DNA of 37,688 nt from Paludibacteraceae bacterium (GTDB lineage Bacteria; Bacteroidota; Bacteroidia; Bacteroidales; Paludibacteraceae). Numbering within the stretch: position 1 is the stretch's first letter; each line of letters opens with the position of its first letter. Location: positions 1 to 37,688 of the forward strand of contig JAFZKQ010000071.1 in NCBI GenBank assembly GCA_017553575.1, written 5' to 3'. Below, piece by piece: positions 1-10,143 of the stretch. The translations under genes were made by a program, and so were the position numbers. The notes beneath the pieces are model-generated. The model saw only the letters and a list, made by a program, of their open reading frames with translations, had not been told where the DNA came from and did not search any database.

Positions 1-79
1 AAGCATAGGAGGCGAATGGGGAGGACGGCCGGGGCGGAAAATTTCTTATTAAAAATATTCATTTTTTTGATTTAAAAAT

Positions 80-109
80 ATTGACATTTGTTAAATATTT
101 ATATCTTTG
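80..109 (+). promoter_or_regulatory. Putative Bacteroidetes-type promoter upstream of the giant surface protein
   Basis: A perfect -7 box, TATCTTTG (TAnnTTTG consensus), lies at 102-109. The only reasonably spaced upstream element is ATTG at 80-83 (18-nt spacer), one mismatch from TTTG; the exact TTTG at 87-90 is too close. Transcription would start near 115, leaving an untranslated leader of about 270 nt before the gene at 384. The leader is AT-rich and I see no riboswitch fold in it. The first 60 bases hold no supported gene. Confidence 0.45.
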
Positions 110-383
110 TGGTCGTGAAATGGAAGGACGGAAAAGTCTGGAACATTTTGCCATAAAACTATAACAACACTTATATCGAAGTTGGATTAGAACTACTTTT
201 TTTGCGTGGAAGTGAGTTGGAATTAGAGTTTTTGCATCCATGCGTGAAGGTGACTTTCGAAAAAACTAAAGCCGAATTTGTCTCTACTCGATAATTTTTG
301 TGTAACGGTAGACGTGTTTTTTTGTAATACCCAAAATTGAATTTTTAGACATTTAATTACTATTTAACTAATTTGATTAACAA

Positions 384-3300
384 ATGAATCTAATTTCTTT
401 TTTAGGAAAGAGGTTTAAGAGATTTTTCTCTTCGGGACAGAAGATTCCGACCTCAAAATTCAGATGGCTCGCATTGGTGGGGCTGTTGTGTTTGATGCCA
501 TTCAATTCTTATGCCGCTTGGACGTGGAACGAATTGCAAGGTAACGATGATTACAAAAGTAAGGTAACTTGGGATAAAAAGAGAGGTGTTATCCATTATC
601 GTATTGGCATATGGCAAGATTGGGGGTCTGGCTTAGGTGATGGGCACTGTATGATGCAAAATGTTTTAATTACCCAAAACTCTGCTAAGACTAAGACCGT
701 GTCAATTAATGTGGATTCGGAAAGTAATGAAAAAAACAAATGGAGAGAAGGAATTGTCTCGGTTAGAGGCGATGTGATGAATAAAAAGTATAAAAAATAT
801 GATGCAGGTGACAATGATGTTTCTTATTATCTTGAATTTGATTTGCCAGTGTCGCAAAGCGATTTAGAAAAAGAAGTAGAAGTAGAAGTTTCTATAAAAG
901 GTACTTGGTTTAGACGTTGGGGTACTGATAATACTATTGATGGTACTCTTGGCAAGGTGAAGTGTGATTATCCTAAGGCTGTTTTGGAATTAGGTGATCC
1001 GAAATGGACGTATGATTGTTCTGGTAGTGATCCCGTGATTAAGGTTAATTGGCGTAACAAAGCATCGGATGCTTTGGCTACAGACGGTATTGTGTTCTTG
1101 TGTGAGGCGGAGTCTAATAAGAAAACTTTGTCAGATGGACAAACGGAAGTAGAAAAAGTCGTAAAGGATACCTCATTTTTTCTGAAAGTTGGTACCGTTG
1201 ATAAAATAAATAATAAACCTATTCATAATCTGAGTAAATCTAAGTCTTATAAAATTAGGTATGAGTACACTCCTTCTGACAATAAGGATATAAGGTATTC
1301 TGTAGAAACTGGTGATTTTATAATTCCGGCATATCCTCAAGTTAAAGATTTTAAGGCGGATTTGGATATGGATAATGCGAAGTTGGTGCTTTTATGGTCT
1401 ATTCCCAATGCTCCTACTTCTGACTATCAGGAAGATGATTTCCTTTTGACGATAACAAGGAAAGATTCGTTGGGTAAAACTCTTTCTACAGAGAAGGTCA
1501 CTGAGCCTTATGTTGGGGGAACAACAGACTATCATCATGACATTCCTTTGAAAGGTGATGATTTAAAAGTTACCTATGATTGTAAAATAGAGAGAAATTC
1601 AGAGGAGCAAGGTTCTTGTTATACAGAAAAATTTTCACGAGCTTTGCTTGTGGAGGATATTTCCACAGGACATTGTTATCCGGGAAATCCTACAGCGAAA
1701 CTTTCTTCTGATAATGATAATGTTGTGTTAAGTTGGACCCGGTCGGGTAATTATTGGAGCCCAGAAGCAGAGTTTGTTATTAAACGTACGAATGAACAAA
1801 CAACTATTGAATACACCCTTTACGAGTCTGATTACAAGAAAGGTACTTTTGTTGACAATTCGGTGCAAAAGTGTCAATCGTATAGTTATCAGTTTTTTCT
1901 TAACCCAAATGTTCCTGCTTATGAGAAAAAATCAATGGTGGTTGTAGACGAAGACGATCCCCGTAATACAGTATTTACACCATTTCAAATAGGAACAGTG
2001 AAAAACCTTGAAATTTCCAAGGGATATCATCCAGATAGAGTTAGTTTGTCATGGCAGACAACTTCAGTTTTTAACGAAATTATACTAGAACGGCGTGAAT
2101 GTAGTAGTGATTCTACTCCGTTTAAAAGATTACATACTATTTCGGCAAGCTCAAGTTCGGAATATATCTTTGATGATCAATCTTGTTTGCCGGGTGTTTT
2201 GTATGAGTATCGTGTCTACGGCTGGACTAAATGTGGTAGAGATACTTTTTATTCAAGGGATACAATCTCAGATTTCGGATTTCGTACACCAACGGGAGAT
2301 TTTAATGGACGTGTGACATTTGAAAGTGGGCAAGGTGTGGATTCCGTTCAAGTGGTTTTTGAATCTGAAGATGAATCAACTACGTATGCTCTTGGTTTTG
2401 AGGGTAATGGAAAGGTAGTTGTGCCAGGTAACAAAATATTGGCTTCTCTTGTAGATACTACTTCTGCTACGTTGCAAGCGTGGGTATATCCATCGGCTCT
2501 TTTGAAAGACTATGCTGTGGTTATAGGAAAAATGGGCTTTTTTGAAATAGGCTTACAGGGAAAATACATATATGTGAAGATTGGCGATAAAACGGTGAAG
2601 GCGAAGAAGGAAATGCCGATTTTAGAGTATACGCATCTAACTGCCGTTTATAAAGGAAAGGAGAAGCTATTATCTCTCTATATGAATGCTGAATTGTTGT
2701 CAGAAATAGAAGTGGGGCTGGTTACCTTCCCTTCTGATATTGCAAGGGAGATTGTGATGGGCGATAAATTTGTTGGACAAATTGATGAAGTCCGTATCTG
2801 GAGTCGTGCATTGGATAAAGCTGAAATATTAAATGATTATACGCGGTATTTGGTCGGGAATGAAAGGAACTTAGACGCTTATTATACCTTTGAGTTTATG
2901 CAAGAGAGTCAGGTGGGGAAATTTGATGAATTACTAAAAAAAGGTCAGATTTTTGATTGCTCTTATTCTGGAAGGGAGTCTTATCATGGAAATACGGGTG
3001 ATTTGTTCCATGTTAAGAAGGTTGTCTCTCATTTGACGATAAACGAATTGGCTTATTGCGCAGTTACGGATGAAGGTGGTTTTTATAGTGCGCGTGGCGT
3101 TCCATATTATGGGAATGGTACTGCTTATACGTTAATGCCAAGGAAAGGAATACACCAATTCTCTCCAACTCAGGCTATTCGTTTCATCGGTACTGGAACG
3201 CAAAGCCATACGGTTGATTTTACAGACAAAAGTTCATTTGTGATTTCTGGTGAGATTGTTTATGAGGGAGGAAACTATCCTGTGGAAGGTGTACATTTCT

Positions 3301-6300
3301 TGATTGATGGAAAGCCAGCATTCAATAAATCGAATGAGCTTGTCATGTCAAAAGCTGATGGACGTTTCGAACTTAGTGTTCCTGTGGGTATCCATGAAGT
3401 AATGGCAGAGAAGGATGGACATAAATTTGATATGGATGGTCGTATTTGCGATAGTAAAGGAAATGCACTTAACTATCAAGATGACATTTCAGCGCGTTTG
3501 ATTGATATTACGAAGATAAAGTATGTCGGACGTGTGGCTGGAGGTACTGTGCAAGAGGCTTATCCTGTCGGTCATTCATTGTCTAAGAATAATTTGGCAA
3601 ATAATATTACGGTTAAGTTGACACACATGTTCCCTGGAACATATGAGATGCAAGATAGCGTTACAGTGGTTGAGAAACACTTTGTTCCTAATCATGCCAC
3701 ATCGAAAAGAAAGATTACCCATGTTAACACCGTGGATTATATGGCAGATGGAGTGTTGATTCATGTTAATGATACTACGGGAGAATTCGTTGCTTATGTG
3801 GTGCCTGAAACGTATACTGTGGAGGTGAACGTCAATGGTCATTCTGACATCAATGGCTCGGGCTCTCTTTTGAATCTCACTTCTATATCTAAGGATTCTA
3901 CGATTTATACATATAGAGACAGTGTCGATAAAAAATGGTATACGTTTAATGATACTGTTAGGTTTAACAAGAAACAACAATTCATCAAACGTTATAAACC
4001 AACGTTGACTGTATTGCAAACCAAGGCTAATGGAACCCCATTGTCTTATTTCGGGGAAAAAGAGGTCGAAACCTCTGATATTTTTGGTGAGACGGTACAA
4101 GTCTCTGTTTATGATGAGAATACGGATTCTTACTATTTCGGCTCTCCTGTCTTTTCTCAAGGCGTAACTTACTATTTGAAGGCATTTGTCAATGAGGAGT
4201 TCCGACACACGGATACGGACGAATTGGATGTGGTGCCAGTCTTGGATGGCAAGTTTGATTTCTCTGTTAATTTTGCGGCATCAGAAAAATCCATACAAGC
4301 TGAAGCAGATTCTAATGGTGTCGCTTCCATTAGTTTTGTTGTGGGTAAGCCTGAGTTGACGACTGCCACTTCTACTATTTCGGCAAAGGTCACATGCGGG
4401 GACGATGATAATCCTACATCAATAGCTTGGTCTTGCCCCTTTGCTGTTGGGGAGATGAATAAAGTATACGTTAAGGGACATCATTTGAAGGGGACAAATT
4501 TTGTGACTGCTGGTCCTGATAAATTGTTGACGGTGCTTCGAGATCCTCCTGGCAGTAACTCGTATTCTTTCTTGGAAAAAGGAGTTTCTTTTACTGAAAC
4601 TTCGACTTACACTGGTTCTTTCCAAAACGAAGGATTTGAAGGAGCGAATCTCATCAAGGGCGTTAAAGTGAAATCTTTCACTGGTACTTTGACCCCAACA
4701 TCACAACTTACGGGTACCCAAGTGGAAACTGGATTTACGCAAACTTGGAAACTCGGTGTGGCACACGAGGAGTCCTATACTGCGGAGAACCAAAAGAAAA
4801 GTACGACGACATTGACAACTAAGTTCCAGACAAGTGATGATCCTTTGTATGTGGGAGCAGATGGAGATGTTTATGTGGGTTATTCAACAAATATGTGTTT
4901 TGGTGAAAGCGATGCTGTTTCTTTAATCAAGAAAGAGGAATATTTGGCTAATCCAACCAAATATGAGATTGCTTATACGGACACGGTGGGAAAAGAGTAT
5001 ATGTTGGCGAAAAGTACGTCAATCAGTATAAGTCAAGAGTTCAATACCTTGTTCGCATATCCTCAGGTCTATATCATGAAGACACTTCTTCCTAATATGG
5101 AAAATCTAAAGAGGAGTCTTTTGATTGTTAATGGCTTGGAAAATAAAGAGAAATATCAGGACTTGGCGGACGAAACGGGAGATACCTATTATCTTTCTAA
5201 AGTGCCGGAAGATGATTCGAAATTTGGTGAGAATGATACTTACGATGTTATATCTCCTAGGGATGCAGAGAATAAGTCTGTTGTTATTTATCGTGACACC
5301 ATCAAGACGCTGAACCAATGGATAAAAGCATGGAAAGATAGAATTAAAGATAACGAAGAGGAGAAGACTTATTTCTCAGAACGGGTTTCCGTAGACGTCT
5401 CAGAAAGAATATCGAACTATTCCTTCCATGCAGGTTCTCCTATAGAATACACAGAGGGGTATTCTTCTGGAAGAACTCATACAAGTTCTTTTGAAATTAC
5501 TCTTGGCTTGGCTGTGGAAGAAGGAACGGACGTTGAAACTGACGCAGTGACCGTTACTGCAAATACTTTTACCTTTGAGGAAAAGGTTACTACTACGCAA
5601 GGTGGAGTTTTTGAAAGTGAAGTAGAACGTAGTCATAGTAAGGGATTTGTTTTGGCTGAAGATGGTGATGATGATTACTTGTCAGTTGATGTTTTTCATG
5701 AGCGTAATTGGGAAAGAGAAAAAGAGGAATATGAGAATCCTAATCACTCGGGGGTGGTGGATACAACCGATATCAAAGATAAGGATAACTATTCGTCATT
5801 TGTCTTCATTACTCGTGGAGGTGCCACTTCTTGTCCTTATGAGAAGGCATATAAGACTGAGTATTATAAGAAAGGAACCTTTATTGGCGCTAATACATTG
5901 CAGTTGGAGGTTCCAAGTATAGAAATTGAAAACGACTATATTGTGAACGTTCCTTCTGGCGAGGAGGCTTTCTTTACTCTTTATTTGCGTAATAATTCGG
6001 AAACAGGAGAGGATCAGTGGTTTGATCTCCGTTTGATTGATGCTTCCAATCCTGATGGCGCGGTTCCGTCTATTGATGGAAATTCCATGTCTGGATTTGC
6101 CTTGGATTATCTTGTTCCTGCTGGTGAAACTCTAGTTAAGACAATGTCTGTAACAAAGGGTAAGGCGTTGAATTATGATGATTTGCAATTGGTGTTGGCT
6201 TCTAAATGTCAGTCTGATCCAACCTCTTTTTTGGATGTGATTGCGGATACGGTTTCGTTTACTGTTCATTTTATTCCTTCTTGTTCGGATGTCGCCATTG

Positions 6301-9300
6301 TTAAGCCAACTAATAATTGGACTTACAATACAAATTGTGCGGTTGATACAATTGATGGATTGCCCAAGCACTATATGCCGATTACTATTTCAAATTTTGA
6401 TGTGAATTATGCCGATTTTGAGCATATTGAATTGCAATATAAGTCTGCAGCTGATTCGGAAAACGATTGGGTTACGTTGGCATACTATTATAAGGAGGAT
6501 TCTTTATCGCAGAAGGCTGTGGAAAATGGTTTTAATGCTATTACCATCTCTTCTGAGGATGGCGGCAATATTTTCTATAAGTTCTTTATGGATAACCTTC
6601 CAGATCAAAGGTATGACTTGCGTGCTGTTTCGTATTGTAATATTAACAATGAGTTGTATGAAAATTATTCTGAGGTGGTTTCGGGTATCAAGGATATGTA
6701 CAATCCTCGTTTGTTCGGTACGCCTAAACCTGCCGACGGTGTCTTGTCCATAGAGGACGATGTTCGTATCGACTTCAACGAGACCATCGCTGGGGGTAAG
6801 TTGACGGTCAACAACTTTGAGGTGACGGGCATCCGTAACGGTGCAGTGACCGACCACAGCGTGGCAATTGCCTTGGATGGAGAGAACGATTACCTCACGA
6901 CGGAAGCAACCCGTAACTTCGCCAACAAGGATTTGACCTTCGAGTGTTGGGTGAACTATGATTCCTTGCAGAACGCTACCTTCTTTAGCCAGGGTGTTGA
7001 TACCATGGCTATCTCCATGGGTATGAATGATAGTGGAAAGGTGGTAGTCAAGGTGGCTGATAAAGTGGTAGTTTCCGAGAAGACTCCTGCTTGGGAGAAA
7101 TCCTCATGGAACCATGTCGCTTTGGTTTACGATCATACTGATACGACGGTGACGGCTTACGTCAACTATACGGTCGCTATTAGTGGCTACAAGGTGAATG
7201 CGTATTATAAAGGAAATGGCGTCGTAGAGGTGGGGCGTAACGTGGCTACCCAATCGGGCAACTTCAACGGTAAGGTGGATCAATTCCGCATTTGGAACGA
7301 AGCTCGTTCGTTGGCAGACATCCAAGGAAATAGCATAGCACAGTTGTCCGGCAATGAATTGAATTTGATTGCTTACTATGAGATGGAGGAGGGCAAAGGC
7401 TCTGCCACGGAGGATAAGGCCCGTGGTGCAAACTTGCTGATGAAGGGTGCTTCTTGGGCTTTGCCTGAGGGTCGTTCGGCTGAGTTTGACGGTGCAAGTT
7501 ACGTGGCTATGAACAGTGGTGCGGCTGTCATTACTTCGGATATGGACTTCACCTTGGAATTCTGGTTCAATACAGCTCCAGGTGCGAAAAATCAAACGAT
7601 TCTTTCTAATGGTAATGGAATCGATGGAAAGGGTGAAGATCAATCCAAGGTGTTCAGCGTCGGATTTAATGAAGAGGGTACTCTCACCTTCCGCCATAAT
7701 GGTTATACGGTACCTGTTAATGGTAACTATGCCGATAACAATTGGCACAACTTCACGTTGGCGGTAAATCGTTCGTCAGGTAACGCTCGCATCTATATGG
7801 ATGGTGAGTTGAATACCTACTTCCCTGCTGAACGAGTGAAAAGTATCGCTTCTGATAGATTGTTCGCTGGCGCAAGAGTGTGCAAGACGGATACTACTCT
7901 GAAAAGGGTGGTTGACCAATACTTCACGGGTAAGGTGGATGAAATCCGTCTTTGGAACTTGTATCGTCAGCAGTCTCAAATCGAGAAGTTCTACAATCAA
8001 AAGTCGAACGGCGATGAGATGGGCTTGTTGCTCTATTATCCTTTTGAACACTATGTTACATGGCAAGGAAGACCAGAGTTGCAGTTCTCTTTGAATGATG
8101 AGGGTAATGATGCGGTTGATGGCAATGGCAATAAGTTGACAATTGCCACTATAGAAGGAAATGTCTCTGAATCTGTCAATATCCCTCCTGTCAAGACGAA
8201 GGGTGCAACGACTTCTTTGCTCTATGACTGGGTGGTGAATAACGATGCGTTGATCATTACGTTGAAAGAGCAAGATTACCGCATAGAGAAGACCATCGTC
8301 AACTTTACGGTCAACAAGGTACAGGATGTGAACGGAAACTACATCCTTTCTCCAATCACTTGGAGTGCTTACATCGACCGCAACCAGTTGAAGTGGTTGG
8401 ATGATGCTGTGACGATCAACAAGAAGCAGAACGAAGCGTATGAGTTTGAGATGCCGATTGTCAATAAGGGTGGTTCCATGATCAATTACAGCCTTGACAA
8501 CATGCCTTCTTGGTTGAGCGTCTCTTCTGAGTCGGGTGTCATCAACCCATTGGAGAAGCAGACCCTTAAGTTTGAGATTGATCCATCTTTGGCTGTGGGT
8601 ACGTACGATGAGGTGGTTTACTTGACCAACTCCAATAACGTGACGGAGCCGCTTGCTCTTAATGTGACGGTTGAGGGTAACACCCCAGATTGGAAGGTGG
8701 ATCCATCTAAGTATGAGTTCAGCATGGCAGTCTTTGCGCAAATCAAGGTGGACAACCAATTCTCCAACGATGAGAAGGATATGCTTGCTGCCTTTTGTAA
8801 TGGAGAGTGCGTCGGTGTGGCTCACATGAGTTACGACAAGACGTTGGATATGTGGTATGCGTTGTTGACGGTTTATTCCGAGAGTCCTTCTGCGCATGAA
8901 TTAACTTATCGCATTTGGGATGCCAGCACAGGTCGTATGTACAAGGCTGTTTCCTCTCCAACTGTGAAATTCAAGGACAATAAGGTTTCTGGTAAGCCAA
9001 CGGAACCAATCGTATTCTCCAACAGTGAGAGCGTTAAGTATCAGAACATCCTCTTGAACAAGGGATGGAACTGGGTCTCTTTCAACCTCAAGAGCGCAAA
9101 TATTTCCAATATGAATACCTATCTCAAGGGGGGAAATTGGACGGCTGGTAGTTGGGTGAAGACTTTGAGTGATAAGTCGGCAAACTATTCCCCTACTAAT
9201 CGTAAGTGGTCGAATTCAGGTGTGACATTGAACAATGTGAATATGTTCAAAATTTATTCTGAGACTGATCAGACGTTGACTGTCTCTGGTTCTGATTTGG

Positions 9301-10142
9301 ATCTCGCTTCTACGGAGATTTTATTGAATAAGACGGGTTGGACCTACATCGCTTATTTGCCAACTTACAGCATGACGTTGAAAGCAGCGTTGGCTGACTA
9401 CGAGGCAACGGAAGGCGATGTGATCAAGTCGAAAGAGGGCTTTGCGATGTATTATGGTAATGAGTGGATTGGTTCCCTCAAGAGCTTGCAACCGAACTGC
9501 GGTTATATGATGAAGAACATGGGTGGCGAGGAGAAGAAGTTCAAGTATCCTACTGCATCTACGGCTTTGCGTTCGGCTGCTGTCGTTGCGGAGAAGGCTT
9601 CGGCTTACGAGTCTAACATGAGTGTCATTGCTTACGCTCCTGAGAAGAGGGAGGGCGATGTCCTCCGTGTCTTGGTGGGCAGTGAGGAGAATGAGGTGGT
9701 TGAGGTTGCCTTGGCGGACGACTATGCCCTTCAGTTCATCAATGTCTCTGCGAATGTCGGCGACAAGGTACGTTTCACTATGGAGCGTGACGGAGTGACT
9801 TACGTGGCAAACAACTCCATGTCGTTTGCAGGCGATGCGGTTTATGGTACGCCAAGCAAGCCATACGTCTTGAACTTCAACATGGACGCAGCTGAGTCGT
9901 TGTCTGTTTATCCTAATCCTGTGGTTGACCTCTTGAACGTGTCTGGTGCCTTGAGCGGTGAGGACGAGGTGAATATCGAACTCTTCGATTTGGCTGGTGC
10001 GCTTGTCTACACGAAGCAAGTTCCTGCTTCCGACAATGCGTTGGATGCCAGCATCAACATGAACGGTTTCGCAGCAGGTTCTTACTTGTTGAAGGTTAGC
10101 CAAAACGGAGATTCTAAAATGTTTAAAATCGTAAAGAAGTAA
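384..10142 (+). CDS. Giant T9SS-secreted multidomain surface protein with three LamG-like domains
   Basis: A 3252-residue protein, probably exported by the Sec system and then T9SS to the cell surface. Visible layout: long signal peptide (1-44, ending SYA); Fn3-like modules (about 45-660); a LamG/concanavalin-like domain (about 670-845); a carboxypeptidase-regulatory-like beta-sandwich (about 953-1016); a long S/T-rich region of unknown fold (about 1380-1900); a Big_5-type Ig-like start (about 2115) followed by two more LamG domains (about 2161-2336 and 2363-2556); a BACON-like Ig domain (about 2690-2765); a module also present in the next gene (about 2770-2880); a GWNW region (about 2890-3060); and a T9SS type A sorting domain (from about 3171, starting VYPNPV). 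LamG domains usually bind glycans or proteins, so adhesion is likely but unproven. The first 540 residues are collinear with the gene at 11914. GC content rises sharply near base 6720. The start is supported by alignment with two paralogues and by a conserved 18-nt upstream stretch. Confidence 0.9.
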   Translation: MNLISFLGKRFKRFFSSGQKIPTSKFRWLALVGLLCLMPFNSYAAWTWNELQGNDDYKSKVTWDKKRGVIHYRIGIWQDWGSGLGDGHCMMQNVLITQNSAKTKTVSINVDSESNEKNKWREGIVSVRGDVMNKKYKKYDAGDNDVSYYLEFDLPVSQSDLEKEVEVEVSIKGTWFRRWGTDNTIDGTLGKVKCDYPKAVLELGDPKWTYDCSGSDPVIKVNWRNKASDALATDGIVFLCEAESNKKTLSDGQTEVEKVVKDTSFFLKVGTVDKINNKPIHNLSKSKSYKIRYEYTPSDNKDIRYSVETGDFIIPAYPQVKDFKADLDMDNAKLVLLWSIPNAPTSDYQEDDFLLTITRKDSLGKTLSTEKVTEPYVGGTTDYHHDIPLKGDDLKVTYDCKIERNSEEQGSCYTEKFSRALLVEDISTGHCYPGNPTAKLSSDNDNVVLSWTRSGNYWSPEAEFVIKRTNEQTTIEYTLYESDYKKGTFVDNSVQKCQSYSYQFFLNPNVPAYEKKSMVVVDEDDPRNTVFTPFQIGTVKNLEISKGYHPDRVSLSWQTTSVFNEIILERRECSSDSTPFKRLHTISASSSSEYIFDDQSCLPGVLYEYRVYGWTKCGRDTFYSRDTISDFGFRTPTGDFNGRVTFESGQGVDSVQVVFESEDESTTYALGFEGNGKVVVPGNKILASLVDTTSATLQAWVYPSALLKDYAVVIGKMGFFEIGLQGKYIYVKIGDKTVKAKKEMPILEYTHLTAVYKGKEKLLSLYMNAELLSEIEVGLVTFPSDIAREIVMGDKFVGQIDEVRIWSRALDKAEILNDYTRYLVGNERNLDAYYTFEFMQESQVGKFDELLKKGQIFDCSYSGRESYHGNTGDLFHVKKVVSHLTINELAYCAVTDEGGFYSARGVPYYGNGTAYTLMPRKGIHQFSPTQAIRFIGTGTQSHTVDFTDKSSFVISGEIVYEGGNYPVEGVHFLIDGKPAFNKSNELVMSKADGRFELSVPVGIHEVMAEKDGHKFDMDGRICDSKGNALNYQDDISARLIDITKIKYVGRVAGGTVQEAYPVGHSLSKNNLANNITVKLTHMFPGTYEMQDSVTVVEKHFVPNHATSKRKITHVNTVDYMADGVLIHVNDTTGEFVAYVVPETYTVEVNVNGHSDINGSGSLLNLTSISKDSTIYTYRDSVDKKWYTFNDTVRFNKKQQFIKRYKPTLTVLQTKANGTPLSYFGEKEVETSDIFGETVQVSVYDENTDSYYFGSPVFSQGVTYYLKAFVNEEFRHTDTDELDVVPVLDGKFDFSVNFAASEKSIQAEADSNGVASISFVVGKPELTTATSTISAKVTCGDDDNPTSIAWSCPFAVGEMNKVYVKGHHLKGTNFVTAGPDKLLTVLRDPPGSNSYSFLEKGVSFTETSTYTGSFQNEGFEGANLIKGVKVKSFTGTLTPTSQLTGTQVETGFTQTWKLGVAHEESYTAENQKKSTTTLTTKFQTSDDPLYVGADGDVYVGYSTNMCFGESDAVSLIKKEEYLANPTKYEIAYTDTVGKEYMLAKSTSISISQEFNTLFAYPQVYIMKTLLPNMENLKRSLLIVNGLENKEKYQDLADETGDTYYLSKVPEDDSKFGENDTYDVISPRDAENKSVVIYRDTIKTLNQWIKAWKDRIKDNEEEKTYFSERVSVDVSERISNYSFHAGSPIEYTEGYSSGRTHTSSFEITLGLAVEEGTDVETDAVTVTANTFTFEEKVTTTQGGVFESEVERSHSKGFVLAEDGDDDYLSVDVFHERNWEREKEEYENPNHSGVVDTTDIKDKDNYSSFVFITRGGATSCPYEKAYKTEYYKKGTFIGANTLQLEVPSIEIENDYIVNVPSGEEAFFTLYLRNNSETGEDQWFDLRLIDASNPDGAVPSIDGNSMSGFALDYLVPAGETLVKTMSVTKGKALNYDDLQLVLASKCQSDPTSFLDVIADTVSFTVHFIPSCSDVAIVKPTNNWTYNTNCAVDTIDGLPKHYMPITISNFDVNYADFEHIELQYKSAADSENDWVTLAYYYKEDSLSQKAVENGFNAITISSEDGGNIFYKFFMDNLPDQRYDLRAVSYCNINNELYENYSEVVSGIKDMYNPRLFGTPKPADGVLSIEDDVRIDFNETIAGGKLTVNNFEVTGIRNGAVTDHSVAIALDGENDYLTTEATRNFANKDLTFECWVNYDSLQNATFFSQGVDTMAISMGMNDSGKVVVKVADKVVVSEKTPAWEKSSWNHVALVYDHTDTTVTAYVNYTVAISGYKVNAYYKGNGVVEVGRNVATQSGNFNGKVDQFRIWNEARSLADIQGNSIAQLSGNELNLIAYYEMEEGKGSATEDKARGANLLMKGASWALPEGRSAEFDGASYVAMNSGAAVITSDMDFTLEFWFNTAPGAKNQTILSNGNGIDGKGEDQSKVFSVGFNEEGTLTFRHNGYTVPVNGNYADNNWHNFTLAVNRSSGNARIYMDGELNTYFPAERVKSIASDRLFAGARVCKTDTTLKRVVDQYFTGKVDEIRLWNLYRQQSQIEKFYNQKSNGDEMGLLLYYPFEHYVTWQGRPELQFSLNDEGNDAVDGNGNKLTIATIEGNVSESVNIPPVKTKGATTSLLYDWVVNNDALIITLKEQDYRIEKTIVNFTVNKVQDVNGNYILSPITWSAYIDRNQLKWLDDAVTINKKQNEAYEFEMPIVNKGGSMINYSLDNMPSWLSVSSESGVINPLEKQTLKFEIDPSLAVGTYDEVVYLTNSNNVTEPLALNVTVEGNTPDWKVDPSKYEFSMAVFAQIKVDNQFSNDEKDMLAAFCNGECVGVAHMSYDKTLDMWYALLTVYSESPSAHELTYRIWDASTGRMYKAVSSPTVKFKDNKVSGKPTEPIVFSNSESVKYQNILLNKGWNWVSFNLKSANISNMNTYLKGGNWTAGSWVKTLSDKSANYSPTNRKWSNSGVTLNNVNMFKIYSETDQTLTVSGSDLDLASTEILLNKTGWTYIAYLPTYSMTLKAALADYEATEGDVIKSKEGFAMYYGNEWIGSLKSLQPNCGYMMKNMGGEEKKFKYPTASTALRSAAVVAEKASAYESNMSVIAYAPEKREGDVLRVLVGSEENEVVEVALADDYALQFINVSANVGDKVRFTMERDGVTYVANNSMSFAGDAVYGTPSKPYVLNFNMDAAESLSVYPNPVVDLLNVSGALSGEDEVNIELFDLAGALVYTKQVPASDNALDASINMNGFAAGSYLLKVSQNGDSKMFKIVKK

Positions 10143-10143
10143 A

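Noticed and set aside
87-109. TTTG at 87-90 paired with TATCTTTG at 102-109 as a promoter
   Set aside because: The 11-nt spacer is too short for the Bacteroidetes -33/-7 arrangement; only the -7 box is retained.
3576-4208. Open frame of 210 codons on the minus strand inside the giant gene
   Set aside because: It lies wholly antisense to a well-supported coding region, and its protein has no signal, domain or typical composition.
7776-8897. Open frame of 373 codons on the minus strand within the giant gene
   Set aside because: Antisense to LamG and Ig-like coding sequence; rich in I/R/H/L as expected from reverse reading, with no recognisable motif.
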